Source: Deltaproteobacteria bacterium (GTDB lineage Bacteria > Desulfobacterota > Desulfobacteria > Desulfobacterales > SURF-15). From it: DNA of 5,407 nucleotides. Of the stretch, positions 1 through 5,366 are shown in pieces; the stretch's first letter is position 1, and the number at the start of each line of letters is the position of its first letter. Made by a program: the position numbers and the translations under genes. The notes under the pieces are model-generated. The model worked only from the letters and a program-made list of their open reading frames with translations, ran no database searches and was not told where the DNA came from. The stretch is taken from positions 1-5,407 of the forward strand of contig JAHEHB010000377.1 in the NCBI GenBank assembly GCA_024644775.1, in the 5' to 3' direction.

Positions 1-309
1 TTTGTCGATATCAAGGATCTGGCGGCATTTGAAAAGAGCACCCGTGAAGGCCGCCAAATGGGATATGAAGGTCGAATGCTCATCCATCCGGGTCAGATCG
101 AACCATCTCATACCATCTACACACCGTCCGCGGAAGAGATCGAGTGGGCGGAAGGTGTAAAGAAAGTCTTTGAAGAGGAAGGAATCGCCAAGGGGTCCGC
201 AGCGGTCAGCTATAAGGGTAAAATGGTGGATACACCGGTCTATGAAAACGCACTGACCATTCTGAGAACCATTCAGGAGATCAAAGCCGCTGAAGCGAAA
301 ATCAAATAG
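1..309 (+). CDS. CitE/HpcH-family acyl-CoA lyase, C-terminal part (malyl-CoA lyase-like)
   Basis: Only the last 102 codons are present; the reading frame is open from base 1 and ends at TAG 307-309, so the start lies outside the window. The fragment has the hallmarks of the C-terminal end of the HpcH/HpaI aldolase / citrate lyase beta family. These are MGYEGR followed by LIHPGQIE (residues 20-34 of the fragment), where family members read G(F/Y)xGKxxIHPxQI, then TPSAEEIEWA (41-50) and GKMVDTP (73-79). The Asp of KMVD is the conserved lid residue that in this family reaches the neighbouring subunit's active site. Members cleave or form (3S)-malyl-CoA, methylmalyl-CoA, citramalyl-CoA or citryl-CoA in the cytoplasm, with Mg2+. 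The substrate-specific N-terminal barrel is missing, so the exact substrate cannot be told; malyl-CoA-type lyase is a guess. A strong hairpin follows 25 bases after the stop. Confidence 0.85.
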   Translation, partial: FVDIKDLAAFEKSTREGRQMGYEGRMLIHPGQIEPSHTIYTPSAEEIEWAEGVKKVFEEEGIAKGSAAVSYKGKMVDTPVYENALTILRTIQEIKAAEAKIK

Positions 310-334
310 TAATACACGGCAGTTTCAATATACC

Positions 335-371
335 CTCGGAGGTACCGGAAATTGATACCGGTATCTCCGAG
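335..371 (+). terminator. Strong hairpin after lyase gene, possible terminator without U-tract
   Basis: The arms at 335-348 and 358-371 pair over 14 positions (13 Watson-Crick, one G-U at 342/364) around a 9-base loop. The hairpin starts 25 bases after the lyase stop codon, where a terminator or mRNA 3'-end stabiliser would sit. The sequence after the right arm (ACGGCGATTG) is not T-rich, so it is not a classic rho-independent terminator. It may mark a processed 3' end or aid rho-dependent termination. The pairing is directly visible; the role is inferred. Confidence 0.5.
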
Positions 372-414
372 ACGGCGATTGTAGGCGAAATCTGAGCAAA
401 GGGCTATGCTCCAA

Positions 415-521
415 TTGGAATGTTGGAATGACGGGTAAGTTGGAATTCCATCCATTTTAAAAAATGATTTCTACCGCTCTTATCTCTCATTATTCTAATA
501 TTCCATCATTCCACTATTCCA
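415..521. repeat. TTGGAAT/ATTCCA short-repeat array forming an inverted repeat
   Basis: The left side carries TTGGAAT at 415-421, 423-429 and 440-446. The right side carries ATTCCA at 500-505, 508-513 and 516-521, each spaced by 2 bases, and a further ATTCCA sits at 445-450. Bases 416-434 pair with 503-521 at 16 of 19 positions plus one G-T. A small palindrome (CATTTT-AA-AAAATG, 453-466) lies between the arms. I associate such arrays with intergenic regions of Desulfobacterales genomes from memory. It may be a remnant of a small palindromic repeat family rather than a site specific to these genes. Confidence 0.6.
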
Positions 522-754
522 TGCTGGATCGCAAGAAACGGATAAAAAAACATAGTATCAATCGCTTGAGAATTTCCGAGAGGTTAGTAGTAGCCTAAAG
601 GCCGCCATTGCTGCCACCACGAAATCTTCATCGATTCCCGGTTATACTCTTGAAACATCAAGGGAACGTACGACCCGGAAAAGCGAGCCATTGATGAAGC
701 GTCTATAGAAACCCGAAATAAGCCGTTTTCATCCAGATTATTTTTACCACTTCG

Positions 755-784
755 TTGTGGCGATCCATCACATTGTGGTATACT
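755..784 (+). promoter_or_regulatory. Candidate sigma70-type promoter of the glcDEF operon
   Basis: TATACT at 779-784 matches the -10 consensus TATAAT at five of six positions. A weak -35 candidate, TTGTGG (755-760), lies 18 bases upstream. Transcription would start near 790-792, about 43 bases before the glcD start codon, which gives a normal-length leader. The 525-base gap and the hairpin upstream make an independent promoter here plausible. The -35 is poor, as is common for promoters needing an activator. No sigma54-type GG-N10-GC element with correct spacing was seen. Confidence 0.45.
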
Positions 785-793
785 CATCACAAT
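772..793. promoter_or_regulatory. Operator-like dyad overlapping the -10 element
   Basis: ATTGTG (772-777) and CACAAT (788-793) form a perfect 6-bp inverted repeat with a 10-base spacer, and that spacer contains the predicted -10 hexamer. Related half-sites lie nearby: TACCAC at 745-750, TTGTGG at 755-760, TGTGGTA at 774-780 and TACCACA at 812-818. This arrangement fits a transcription factor that blocks or controls the promoter. Glycolate and lactate operons are often controlled by GntR-family regulators (GlcC, LldR), but the motif is not specific enough to name one. The spacing (TGTG-N10-CACA) is two bases too long for a Crp site. Confidence 0.4.
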
Positions 794-834
794 TTTAACG
801 CTCAAATCGTTTACCACACAGGAGGAACTTAACG

Positions 835-2229
835 ATGAATAAGCAAGAACTCATTGAGCGCCTGGGAGAAATCGTAGGTGCGGAAAATGTGTTGTCTTCA
901 GGTGTCGACTTGGAGCTTTACAGTTACGATGCCTCTTTGGACAGGGCACGACCCGATGTGGTCGTTCTGCCGAACTCCACAACGGAAGTCTCAAAAATAA
1001 TGACATTGGCTTATAAAGAAAATATTCCCATATTGGGAAGAGGCTCCGGAACAAACCTGACCGGTGGGACAATCCCGGTAAAAGGCGGAATTGTTGTCCA
1101 TTTTTCCCGTATGAACCGTATCCTGGAGGTGGATCTGCCCAACCGAACGGTTACGGTGGAGCCGGGAATCATTACATTGGATCTTCAAAATGAAATGCTT
1201 AAAAAGGGGTTTATCTATGCGCCTGACCCTGCCAGCCAAAAGGTATCCACCATCGGGGGAAACTTTGGCGAAGACTCCGGTGGACCCCATTGCTTAAAAT
1301 ACGGTACGACCACCAATCACATTGTAGGGGCCGAGATCGTTCTTTACGACGGCGCCGTCATTCAGACAGGGGGGAAGTCTCAGGACAATCCCGGTTACGA
1401 TTTGACGGGCCTGTTTGTGGGCAGCGAAGGAACGTTGGGTTTGGCCACAAAAATGGTTCTCAATTTGTTGCGCGCCCCTGAAGCCGTAAAAACCATGCTG
1501 GCCATATTTGAATCCATCGAGGACGGCGCCAACACGGTTTCCGAAATCATCTCAGAAGGAATCATTCCTGCTACTTTAGAGATGATGGACAACATCGTAA
1601 TGCGGGCAGTGGAAGAAACCATAAAAGTAGGTTACCCATTGGATGCGGCTTGTGTACTGATTATCGAATTGGATGGTATGCCGGACGGGATGGACAAAAA
1701 GGCCGATCTAATTATGGAAATTTGCCGGCGAAACAATGTACGGGAAGTAAAGATAGCCAAAGACGAAGCCGAGCGGGCGATTTTATGGGCCGGTCGAAAA
1801 GGGGCATTCGGATCTGTTGGCCAAGTCAGACCCAGCTATTTGTGTTGTGACGGAACCGTACCGCGCACAAAGCTGCCTGATGTACTCAGCAAAGTGCTTG
1901 AAGCAGGGAAGAAATATAACCTTCCCATCGGAAACGTCTTCCACGCCGGCGATGGAAATCTTCACCCGTTGATTATGTTTGACGAAAGAGATCAAGACGA
2001 GTTGGAACGCGTAAAAAAACTAGGCAGTGAAATTCTCAAAATTTGTGCAGACGCGGGCGGAACCATCAGTGGCGAACATGGCGTGGGATTGGAAAAGCTT
2101 AAAGAAACCCGATTCATCTACAACGAAAACGACCTCGAATTCGAGCGGAAAATAAAGAATGCCATCGATCCGGCAGGGGTACTCAATCCCGGTAAAATGA
2201 TTCCCGAACCTTCAACTGCAGAAGTTTAA
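835..2229 (+). CDS. glcD: FAD-linked 2-hydroxy-acid oxidase, catalytic subunit GlcD-like
   Basis: A 464-residue cytoplasmic flavoprotein expected to oxidise glycolate to glyoxylate, or a close 2-hydroxy acid such as D-lactate, passing electrons to the GlcE/GlcF partners. The N-terminal PCMH-type FAD domain (about residues 38-215) shows GRGSGTNLTGG (68-78), IGGNFGEDSGGPHCLKYG (140-157) and GYDLTGLFVGSEGTLG (187-202). The C-terminal FAD-oxidase domain carries the metal/substrate site HAGDGNLHP (370-378) and SGEHGVG (412-418), and ends with DPAGVLNPGKM. WAGRKGAF (318-325) and DGTVPRTKLP (339-348) resemble GlcD (DGTIPR) more than Dld-type D-lactate dehydrogenases. Length is close to that of E. 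coli GlcD (about 500). The start is chosen by AGGAGG (820-825) nine bases before ATG. It lacks Fe-S motifs, as expected when glcE and glcF follow. D-lactate or another 2-hydroxy acid remains possible as substrate. Confidence 0.9.
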   Translation: MNKQELIERLGEIVGAENVLSSGVDLELYSYDASLDRARPDVVVLPNSTTEVSKIMTLAYKENIPILGRGSGTNLTGGTIPVKGGIVVHFSRMNRILEVDLPNRTVTVEPGIITLDLQNEMLKKGFIYAPDPASQKVSTIGGNFGEDSGGPHCLKYGTTTNHIVGAEIVLYDGAVIQTGGKSQDNPGYDLTGLFVGSEGTLGLATKMVLNLLRAPEAVKTMLAIFESIEDGANTVSEIISEGIIPATLEMMDNIVMRAVEETIKVGYPLDAACVLIIELDGMPDGMDKKADLIMEICRRNNVREVKIAKDEAERAILWAGRKGAFGSVGQVRPSYLCCDGTVPRTKLPDVLSKVLEAGKKYNLPIGNVFHAGDGNLHPLIMFDERDQDELERVKKLGSEILKICADAGGTISGEHGVGLEKLKETRFIYNENDLEFERKIKNAIDPAGVLNPGKMIPEPSTAEV

Positions 2230-2251
2230 AACATGACACAATTAAGACAAA

Positions 2252-2272
2252 TGACGAGTGACGAATGTCGTA
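2252..2272 (+). repeat. Three tandem heptamers between glcD and glcE
   Basis: The glcD-glcE gap contains TGACGAG, TGACGAA and TGTCGTA in direct succession, ending at the Shine-Dalgarno of glcE (AAAGGAG, 2272-2278). The first two differ at one base and the third is more degenerate. Like the array at 415-521, it looks like part of a short intergenic repeat family. Any effect on translation is unknown. Confidence 0.4.
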
Positions 2273-2285
2273 AAGGAGTTCTTGT

Positions 2286-3725
2286 ATGACAGACACATCT
2301 CAAATCGTTAACGAGCTTGCGGGAATCGTTGGTGAGAAGCTTGTGAATCACGACGCCGACGATATCGCTCAATACGCAGTGGATGATATAATATCGAAAG
2401 CAGTGGTTTTCCCAAAAAATACACAACAGGTGTCAGATGTTGTGAAATATGCCAACGAGAAAAATCTTGCCATCGTGCCGAGGGGAAGCGGCTCAAAAAT
2501 TTCCATGGGAAATCCGCCGAAAAGGCTCGACTTGGTGGTCTGCACCACTCGTATGAATCACATGAGAGATGTTGACGTGGCAAATCTGACATTAACCGTT
2601 GAGGCCGGCGTAAAATTTATAGATATCCAAGCAAGGCTGGCAACAGAAGAAGACCGCTGTTACCTGCCGTTGGAGGATCTCACCACCGAATCCGGAGAGA
2701 TGATCTGTTCAGATCGCTCTCACAGTGGTTGTTTTCTTCCCATCGACGCACCGTTTAGTTGCAGCGCAACCATCGGCGGCATCATCGCAAGCAATTCCAG
2801 CGGCCCGAGACGCCTCCTCTACAATCTGCCCCGGGATATTATATTGGGCTCCCGCTTTGTCGCAGCAAACGGCGATATTATTGGAACCGGAGGAAAAACG
2901 GTAAAAAATGTTTCCGGATACGACATTTCCAAGTTAATGGTGGGGTCTGCAGGTTCGTTGGGAATTCTTTGCGAATCGACGTTACGGTTGCTTCCGCTGC
3001 CGGAGAAGATGGAAACGCTGTTGTTCTCGTTCAAAGACTTTGCCGATGCCGCCGCTTTTTCAAATCAAATCCATGAAACAAGCCTTCTGCCTGCAGCGGT
3101 GGAGGTCATGAATGGAAAGGCCTTTGAAAATCTGAATATAAAAAGTATCCCCAAATTCAAACCGGATGCCTATGTAAGCGCGATCGCCCTTGAAGCGTTT
3201 ACGGAAGCCGTGGACCGAATGCGAACCGAAATTAGAGAAATCGCAATGCGGGCAAACCGCGCCAGTGAAGCCGGCCTTGCAGAAAACGAACACCCTCCCT
3301 TTTGGCTAAGGGTCAGTGATCTGGTGTCTACCGTTTCCGAACAGTGTGGTGAACTGCTTTCAGCCAAGTTAATTTACCCGACATCGGTTTGGAAAGATAT
3401 CATTGAGTATGCAAACGGTGCACTGTCGGAAAACAAATTGAACCACACCCTGCTCGCACACACGGGAAGCGGTGTTTGTTTGATTAACTTTATTTTGAAT
3501 GGGGATGGTACAAAAGAAAAGATTGTAGGCGTCATTCAAAAACTGCTGGAGCAGTGCCGAGAATCCGGGGGAAACTTGGTCGTACAAAAGGCTCCTGCTG
3601 AAATGAAGAAAAATCTCCCCATGTGGGGGAAAACCGGATCGGATTCGATCCTGATGAAACGAATTAAGGAAGCGCTAGACCCAAGGGGCATTATGAGCCC
3701 CGGGCGGTATGTAGAAAGTCTGTAG
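2286..3725 (+). CDS. glcE: FAD-binding oxidase subunit GlcE-like, full-length variant
   Basis: A 479-residue flavoprotein of the GlcD/GlcE family, expected to be the second FAD subunit of the oxidase and to relay electrons from GlcD to GlcF. The FAD domain shows PRGSGS (65-70), TIGGIIASNSSGPRR (162-176) and GGKTVKNVSGYDISKLMVGS (202-221); KNVxGYDxxKLMxGSxGxLG is typical of GlcE. The C-terminus ends in the family signature DPRGIMSPGRY (465-475). Where GlcD has the HxGDGNxH and SGEHG metal site, this protein has AHTGSGV (391-397) and GGNLVVQKAP (428-437), so it should not catalyse substrate oxidation itself, as in known GlcE. It is longer than E. coli GlcE (about 350 residues) and has an extra Cys-containing segment before the SGPRR motif (about 121-156). 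The start is supported by AAAGGAG (2272-2278) seven bases upstream. It lies 56 bases after glcD, in the same operon. Confidence 0.83.
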   Translation: MTDTSQIVNELAGIVGEKLVNHDADDIAQYAVDDIISKAVVFPKNTQQVSDVVKYANEKNLAIVPRGSGSKISMGNPPKRLDLVVCTTRMNHMRDVDVANLTLTVEAGVKFIDIQARLATEEDRCYLPLEDLTTESGEMICSDRSHSGCFLPIDAPFSCSATIGGIIASNSSGPRRLLYNLPRDIILGSRFVAANGDIIGTGGKTVKNVSGYDISKLMVGSAGSLGILCESTLRLLPLPEKMETLLFSFKDFADAAAFSNQIHETSLLPAAVEVMNGKAFENLNIKSIPKFKPDAYVSAIALEAFTEAVDRMRTEIREIAMRANRASEAGLAENEHPPFWLRVSDLVSTVSEQCGELLSAKLIYPTSVWKDIIEYANGALSENKLNHTLLAHTGSGVCLINFILNGDGTKEKIVGVIQKLLEQCRESGGNLVVQKAPAEMKKNLPMWGKTGSDSILMKRIKEALDPRGIMSPGRYVESL

Positions 3726-3727
3726 GA

Positions 3728-3742
3728 CTCTGCACGTCAGAG
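3728..3742 (+). other. Small hairpin in the glcE-glcF gap
   Basis: CTCTG (3728-3732) and CAGAG (3738-3742) form a perfect 5-bp stem with a 5-base loop, starting three bases after the glcE stop codon. It is too short, and lacks a following U-tract, to be a terminator. It could mark an RNA processing point or be chance. Confidence 0.25.
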
Positions 3743-3768
3743 CCGAATTCATAAAGAGGTATATCGGT

Positions 3769-4914
3769 ATGAACATCACAAAACTAAAAAAATTGTCTTA
3801 TGATGAGGTCGCAAAGTGCAACAAATGCGGATTTTGTTTGCCGAGCTGTCCCGTCTATCTTGCGGAGAAGAAAGAATCCGCGGCTCCCAGGGGAAGAAAT
3901 GCGATTACCCGGGCGGTTATTGAAGGACGATTGGAATTAAGTCCCGAAACGGAAAAATCCATTTTTTCCTGCCTGGGTTGCGGTGCCTGCAGGCAGGCAT
4001 GCCTGTCGTCGGTGGAAACCAAAGATCTGATATTTCGCGACCGTGAGTGTCAGGTCAACGAAGGGCTATATCCGAAAATTGCAGACCGTGTGGCCGCATT
4101 TCTTAAAGAAGAACACAACATATCCGATGATGAAAACGAGGAACGAGGGGAGTGGCAGGATCTGATTCGGGATCTTCCGGAACGGGCCTATGAAAAAGAG
4201 CATGCGGAGGTTATTTTCTTTGTGGGTTGTGTTGCCTCTTTTTTTCCGATGGCGCAGAAAATCCCCGTAAATATGTCACGCATCATGGAGCGGGCCGAAG
4301 TGGATTTTGCCATTTTGGGAGGCGAGGAGTGGTGCTGCGGTTTTCCGCTCATAGGGGCAGGCATGCCGGATAAGATGTACGAACTCAAAGAACATAACCT
4401 CGAGAAAGTCAAAGAAACCGGTGCCAAAGCGGTCGTGTTTACATGCCCGTCCTGCTACCACACCTGGAAACACTTGTACGAACCGAAAAATGTAAAACTC
4501 TATCACTCCAGTCAATTTATCGAACAACTCATCAAAGAAAACCGAATCAAACTCAAGGAGTTAAAAACCACCGCAACCTACCATGATCCCTGCGATCTGG
4601 GGCGAAACAGCGGGGTATATGAAGAGCCAAGAAACGTGCTGAAGGCGATCCCCGGGCTTACACTGGTTGAGCTGCCTCACAACCGACAGCTCTCCATGTG
4701 CTGCGGTGGAGGTGGCAACGTGGAGATGGTCAATCCGGAACTCACCGCGCAGGTGGCTCAAATGAAAATCGATGAGGTAAAATCCACCGGCGCGGATTTG
4801 GTGGTTTCCGCCTGCCAGCAGTGCTTAAGAACCATTGCAACCCGAGCCCGGAAACAGAAAATCGATCTAGTGGTGAAAGACCTGACTGAACTCGTGGTTG
4901 AAGCGATGGTATAG
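3769..4914 (+). CDS. glcF: Fe-S oxidoreductase subunit GlcF/HdrD-like with two CCG domains
   Basis: A 381-residue iron-sulfur subunit expected to take electrons from the GlcD/GlcE flavins and deliver them to membrane quinone or another acceptor. Two ferredoxin-type motifs lie near the N-terminus: C17-x2-C20-x2-C23-x3-C27-Pro and C68-x2-C71-x2-C74-x3-C78, the second followed by Leu instead of the usual Pro. Two complete cysteine-rich CCG domains follow: C154, C189-C190-G, C226-x2-C229; and C275, C311-C312-G, C349-x2-C352. In HdrB such CCG cysteines bind non-cubane [4Fe-4S] clusters. There is no signal peptide or membrane helix, so membrane contact would be peripheral. Length is near that of E. 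coli GlcF (about 407). The start is supported by AAAGAGGT (3753-3760) eight bases upstream. It lies 43 bases after glcE and completes the D-E-F order. An HdrD-like or lactate-oxidase Fe-S subunit is the main alternative. Confidence 0.88.
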   Translation: MNITKLKKLSYDEVAKCNKCGFCLPSCPVYLAEKKESAAPRGRNAITRAVIEGRLELSPETEKSIFSCLGCGACRQACLSSVETKDLIFRDRECQVNEGLYPKIADRVAAFLKEEHNISDDENEERGEWQDLIRDLPERAYEKEHAEVIFFVGCVASFFPMAQKIPVNMSRIMERAEVDFAILGGEEWCCGFPLIGAGMPDKMYELKEHNLEKVKETGAKAVVFTCPSCYHTWKHLYEPKNVKLYHSSQFIEQLIKENRIKLKELKTTATYHDPCDLGRNSGVYEEPRNVLKAIPGLTLVELPHNRQLSMCCGGGGNVEMVNPELTAQVAQMKIDEVKSTGADLVVSACQQCLRTIATRARKQKIDLVVKDLTELVVEAMV

Positions 4915-4927
4915 TTGCAATGAACTA

Positions 4928-4983
4928 CCCGGCGGCAAGCCACGGGGGATCAACCGTAAATTATCTTAACGCCCCAAGGGGCG
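4928..4983 (+). terminator. Paired GC-rich hairpins after glcF, possible 3' end of operon
   Basis: The first hairpin pairs CCCG (4928-4931) with CGGG (4943-4946) and GGC (4934-4936) with GCC (4939-4941), with a small internal loop. The second is a perfect inverted repeat, CGCCCC-AA-GGGGCG (4970-4983). They begin 13 bases after the glcF stop codon. Neither is followed by a T-run, so intrinsic termination is doubtful. They may stabilise the mRNA 3' end, or the first may be a repetitive extragenic palindrome. Confidence 0.4.
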
Positions 4984-5010
4984 GGAAATCGGACCCTTGT
5001 CTGCGGATTA

Positions 5011-5042
5011 AATTCGAAGCACGGCAATTCGAAATGCGAATT
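5011..5042. repeat. AATTCGAA repeat cluster with a dyad
   Basis: AATTCGAA occurs at 5011-5018 and again at 5026-5033. The second copy forms a perfect 6-bp inverted repeat with CGAATT at 5037-5042 (AATTCG-N5-CGAATT). TTCGAA-rich degenerate repeats are something I recall from Deltaproteobacteria intergenic DNA. It adjoins the MITE-like element, and no function can be assigned. Confidence 0.4.
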
Positions 5043-5056
5043 TCAGAGGCCCAAAC

Positions 5057-5240
5057 TTGATAAACTCGTAAAAAGTCCTAAAACCGTCATGCCGGATTTG
5101 ATCCCCGCTAAGAACGGGATCTTCGACCGACATCTATAAGCCATTGAATTTACTGGATTCCGGTTGCAGTTTATCCCGTATTTCATGCGGGGCCGGAATG
5201 ACATAAAAACGTGTCTTCCGACTTTTTGCGAAACCATCAA
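5057..5240. mobile_element. MITE-like palindromic element of the CGTAAAAAGTC type
   Basis: The ends form a 21-base imperfect terminal inverted repeat: 5057-5077 (contains TCGTAAAAAGTC) against 5220-5240 (contains GACTTTTTGCGA), with 16 Watson-Crick pairs and one G-T. Inside, GTCATGCCGG (5086-5095) mirrors CCGGAATGAC (5193-5202) at nine of ten positions. Each half has its own hairpin: GATCCC/GGGATC (5100-5121) and CCCGTAT-TTC-ATGCGGG (5175-5191). It has no transposase and no convincing coding capacity. I recognise the general design (CGTAAAAAGTC ends, then GTCATTCCGG, then TTTACTGGATTCCGG) from Desulfobacterales genomes by memory. The copy looks degenerate, and I see no clear target-site duplication. 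Confidence 0.7.
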
Positions 5241-5252
5241 ACATTCAAAATG

Positions 5253-5296
5253 AAAAAAAAGATTGACAAGATAGATAGCTATTTATTAGCTATACA
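5253..5296 (+). promoter_or_regulatory. Outward promoter region with operator-like dyad
   Basis: A perfect -35 hexamer TTGACA (5263-5268) follows an eight-base A-tract (5253-5260) that could act as an UP element. The -10 is unclear: TATTAG (5284-5289) is 15 bases away and TATACA (5291-5296) is 22 bases away, both outside the ideal spacing. A perfect 7-bp inverted repeat, ATAGCTA-N5-TAGCTAT (5275-5293), occupies the spacer. This is what an operator for a dimeric regulator (MarR-, MerR- or TetR-like) would look like. It points toward the gene start at the right edge. Confidence 0.45.
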
Positions 5297-5366
5297 AGTT
5301 TCGCACCCCCAGTTCTACTCGAGCGCCTGTTGATGTATGTCGGATGATATTTTTGAGGCCAAAATA

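Larger units (their letters stand above)
310..834. other. Non-coding gap between lyase gene and glc operon
   Basis: This 525-base stretch has no convincing gene. From left to right it holds a 14-bp hairpin (335-371), a TTGGAAT/ATTCCA repeat array forming an imperfect inverted repeat (415-521), a stretch of about 200 bases (about 530-740) in which I recognise nothing, and the promoter/operator region of the downstream operon (744-818). A 77-codon open frame on the minus strand (584-817) has no Shine-Dalgarno or recognisable motif and lies across the promoter, so I do not call it a gene. Confidence 0.75.
4915..5336. other. Non-coding gap rich in hairpins and small repeats
   Basis: No convincing gene lies in these 422 bases. 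In order they hold two GC-rich hairpins (4928-4946, 4970-4983), an AATTCGAA repeat cluster (5011-5042), a MITE-like element (5057-5240) and a promoter/dyad region (5253-5296). An antisense open frame (5043-5240) simply runs through the MITE-like element and is not called. Confidence 0.7.

Noticed and set aside
600..612. GG...TTGCT resembling a sigma54 promoter
   Set aside because: Only eight bases separate the GG and GC elements instead of the required ten.
774..791. TGTG...CACA resembling a Crp/Fnr-type site
   Set aside because: The spacer is 10 bases instead of the 8 between TGTG and CACA in a Crp site, so the assignment does not hold.
584..817. 77-codon open frame on the minus strand in the gap before glcD
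   Set aside because: It has no Shine-Dalgarno and no recognisable motif, and it overlaps the promoter and operator-like region of the operon; it looks like a chance frame.
835..4914. Numerous open frames of 60-105 codons in other frames and on the minus strand within the glc genes
   Set aside because: All are overlapped by clearly conserved genes, lack motifs or ribosome sites, and are explained as shadows of the coding frames.
5043..5240. 65-codon open frame on the minus strand after glcF
   Set aside because: It spans the MITE-like element almost exactly, and the translation follows the inverted repeats; such frames through repeats are usually spurious.
5250..5333. 27-codon open frame (starts MKKKIDKIDSYLL) that could be a leader peptide
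   Set aside because: There is no Shine-Dalgarno, and its first codons coincide with the A-tract and TTGACA, so it would lie upstream of the transcription start.
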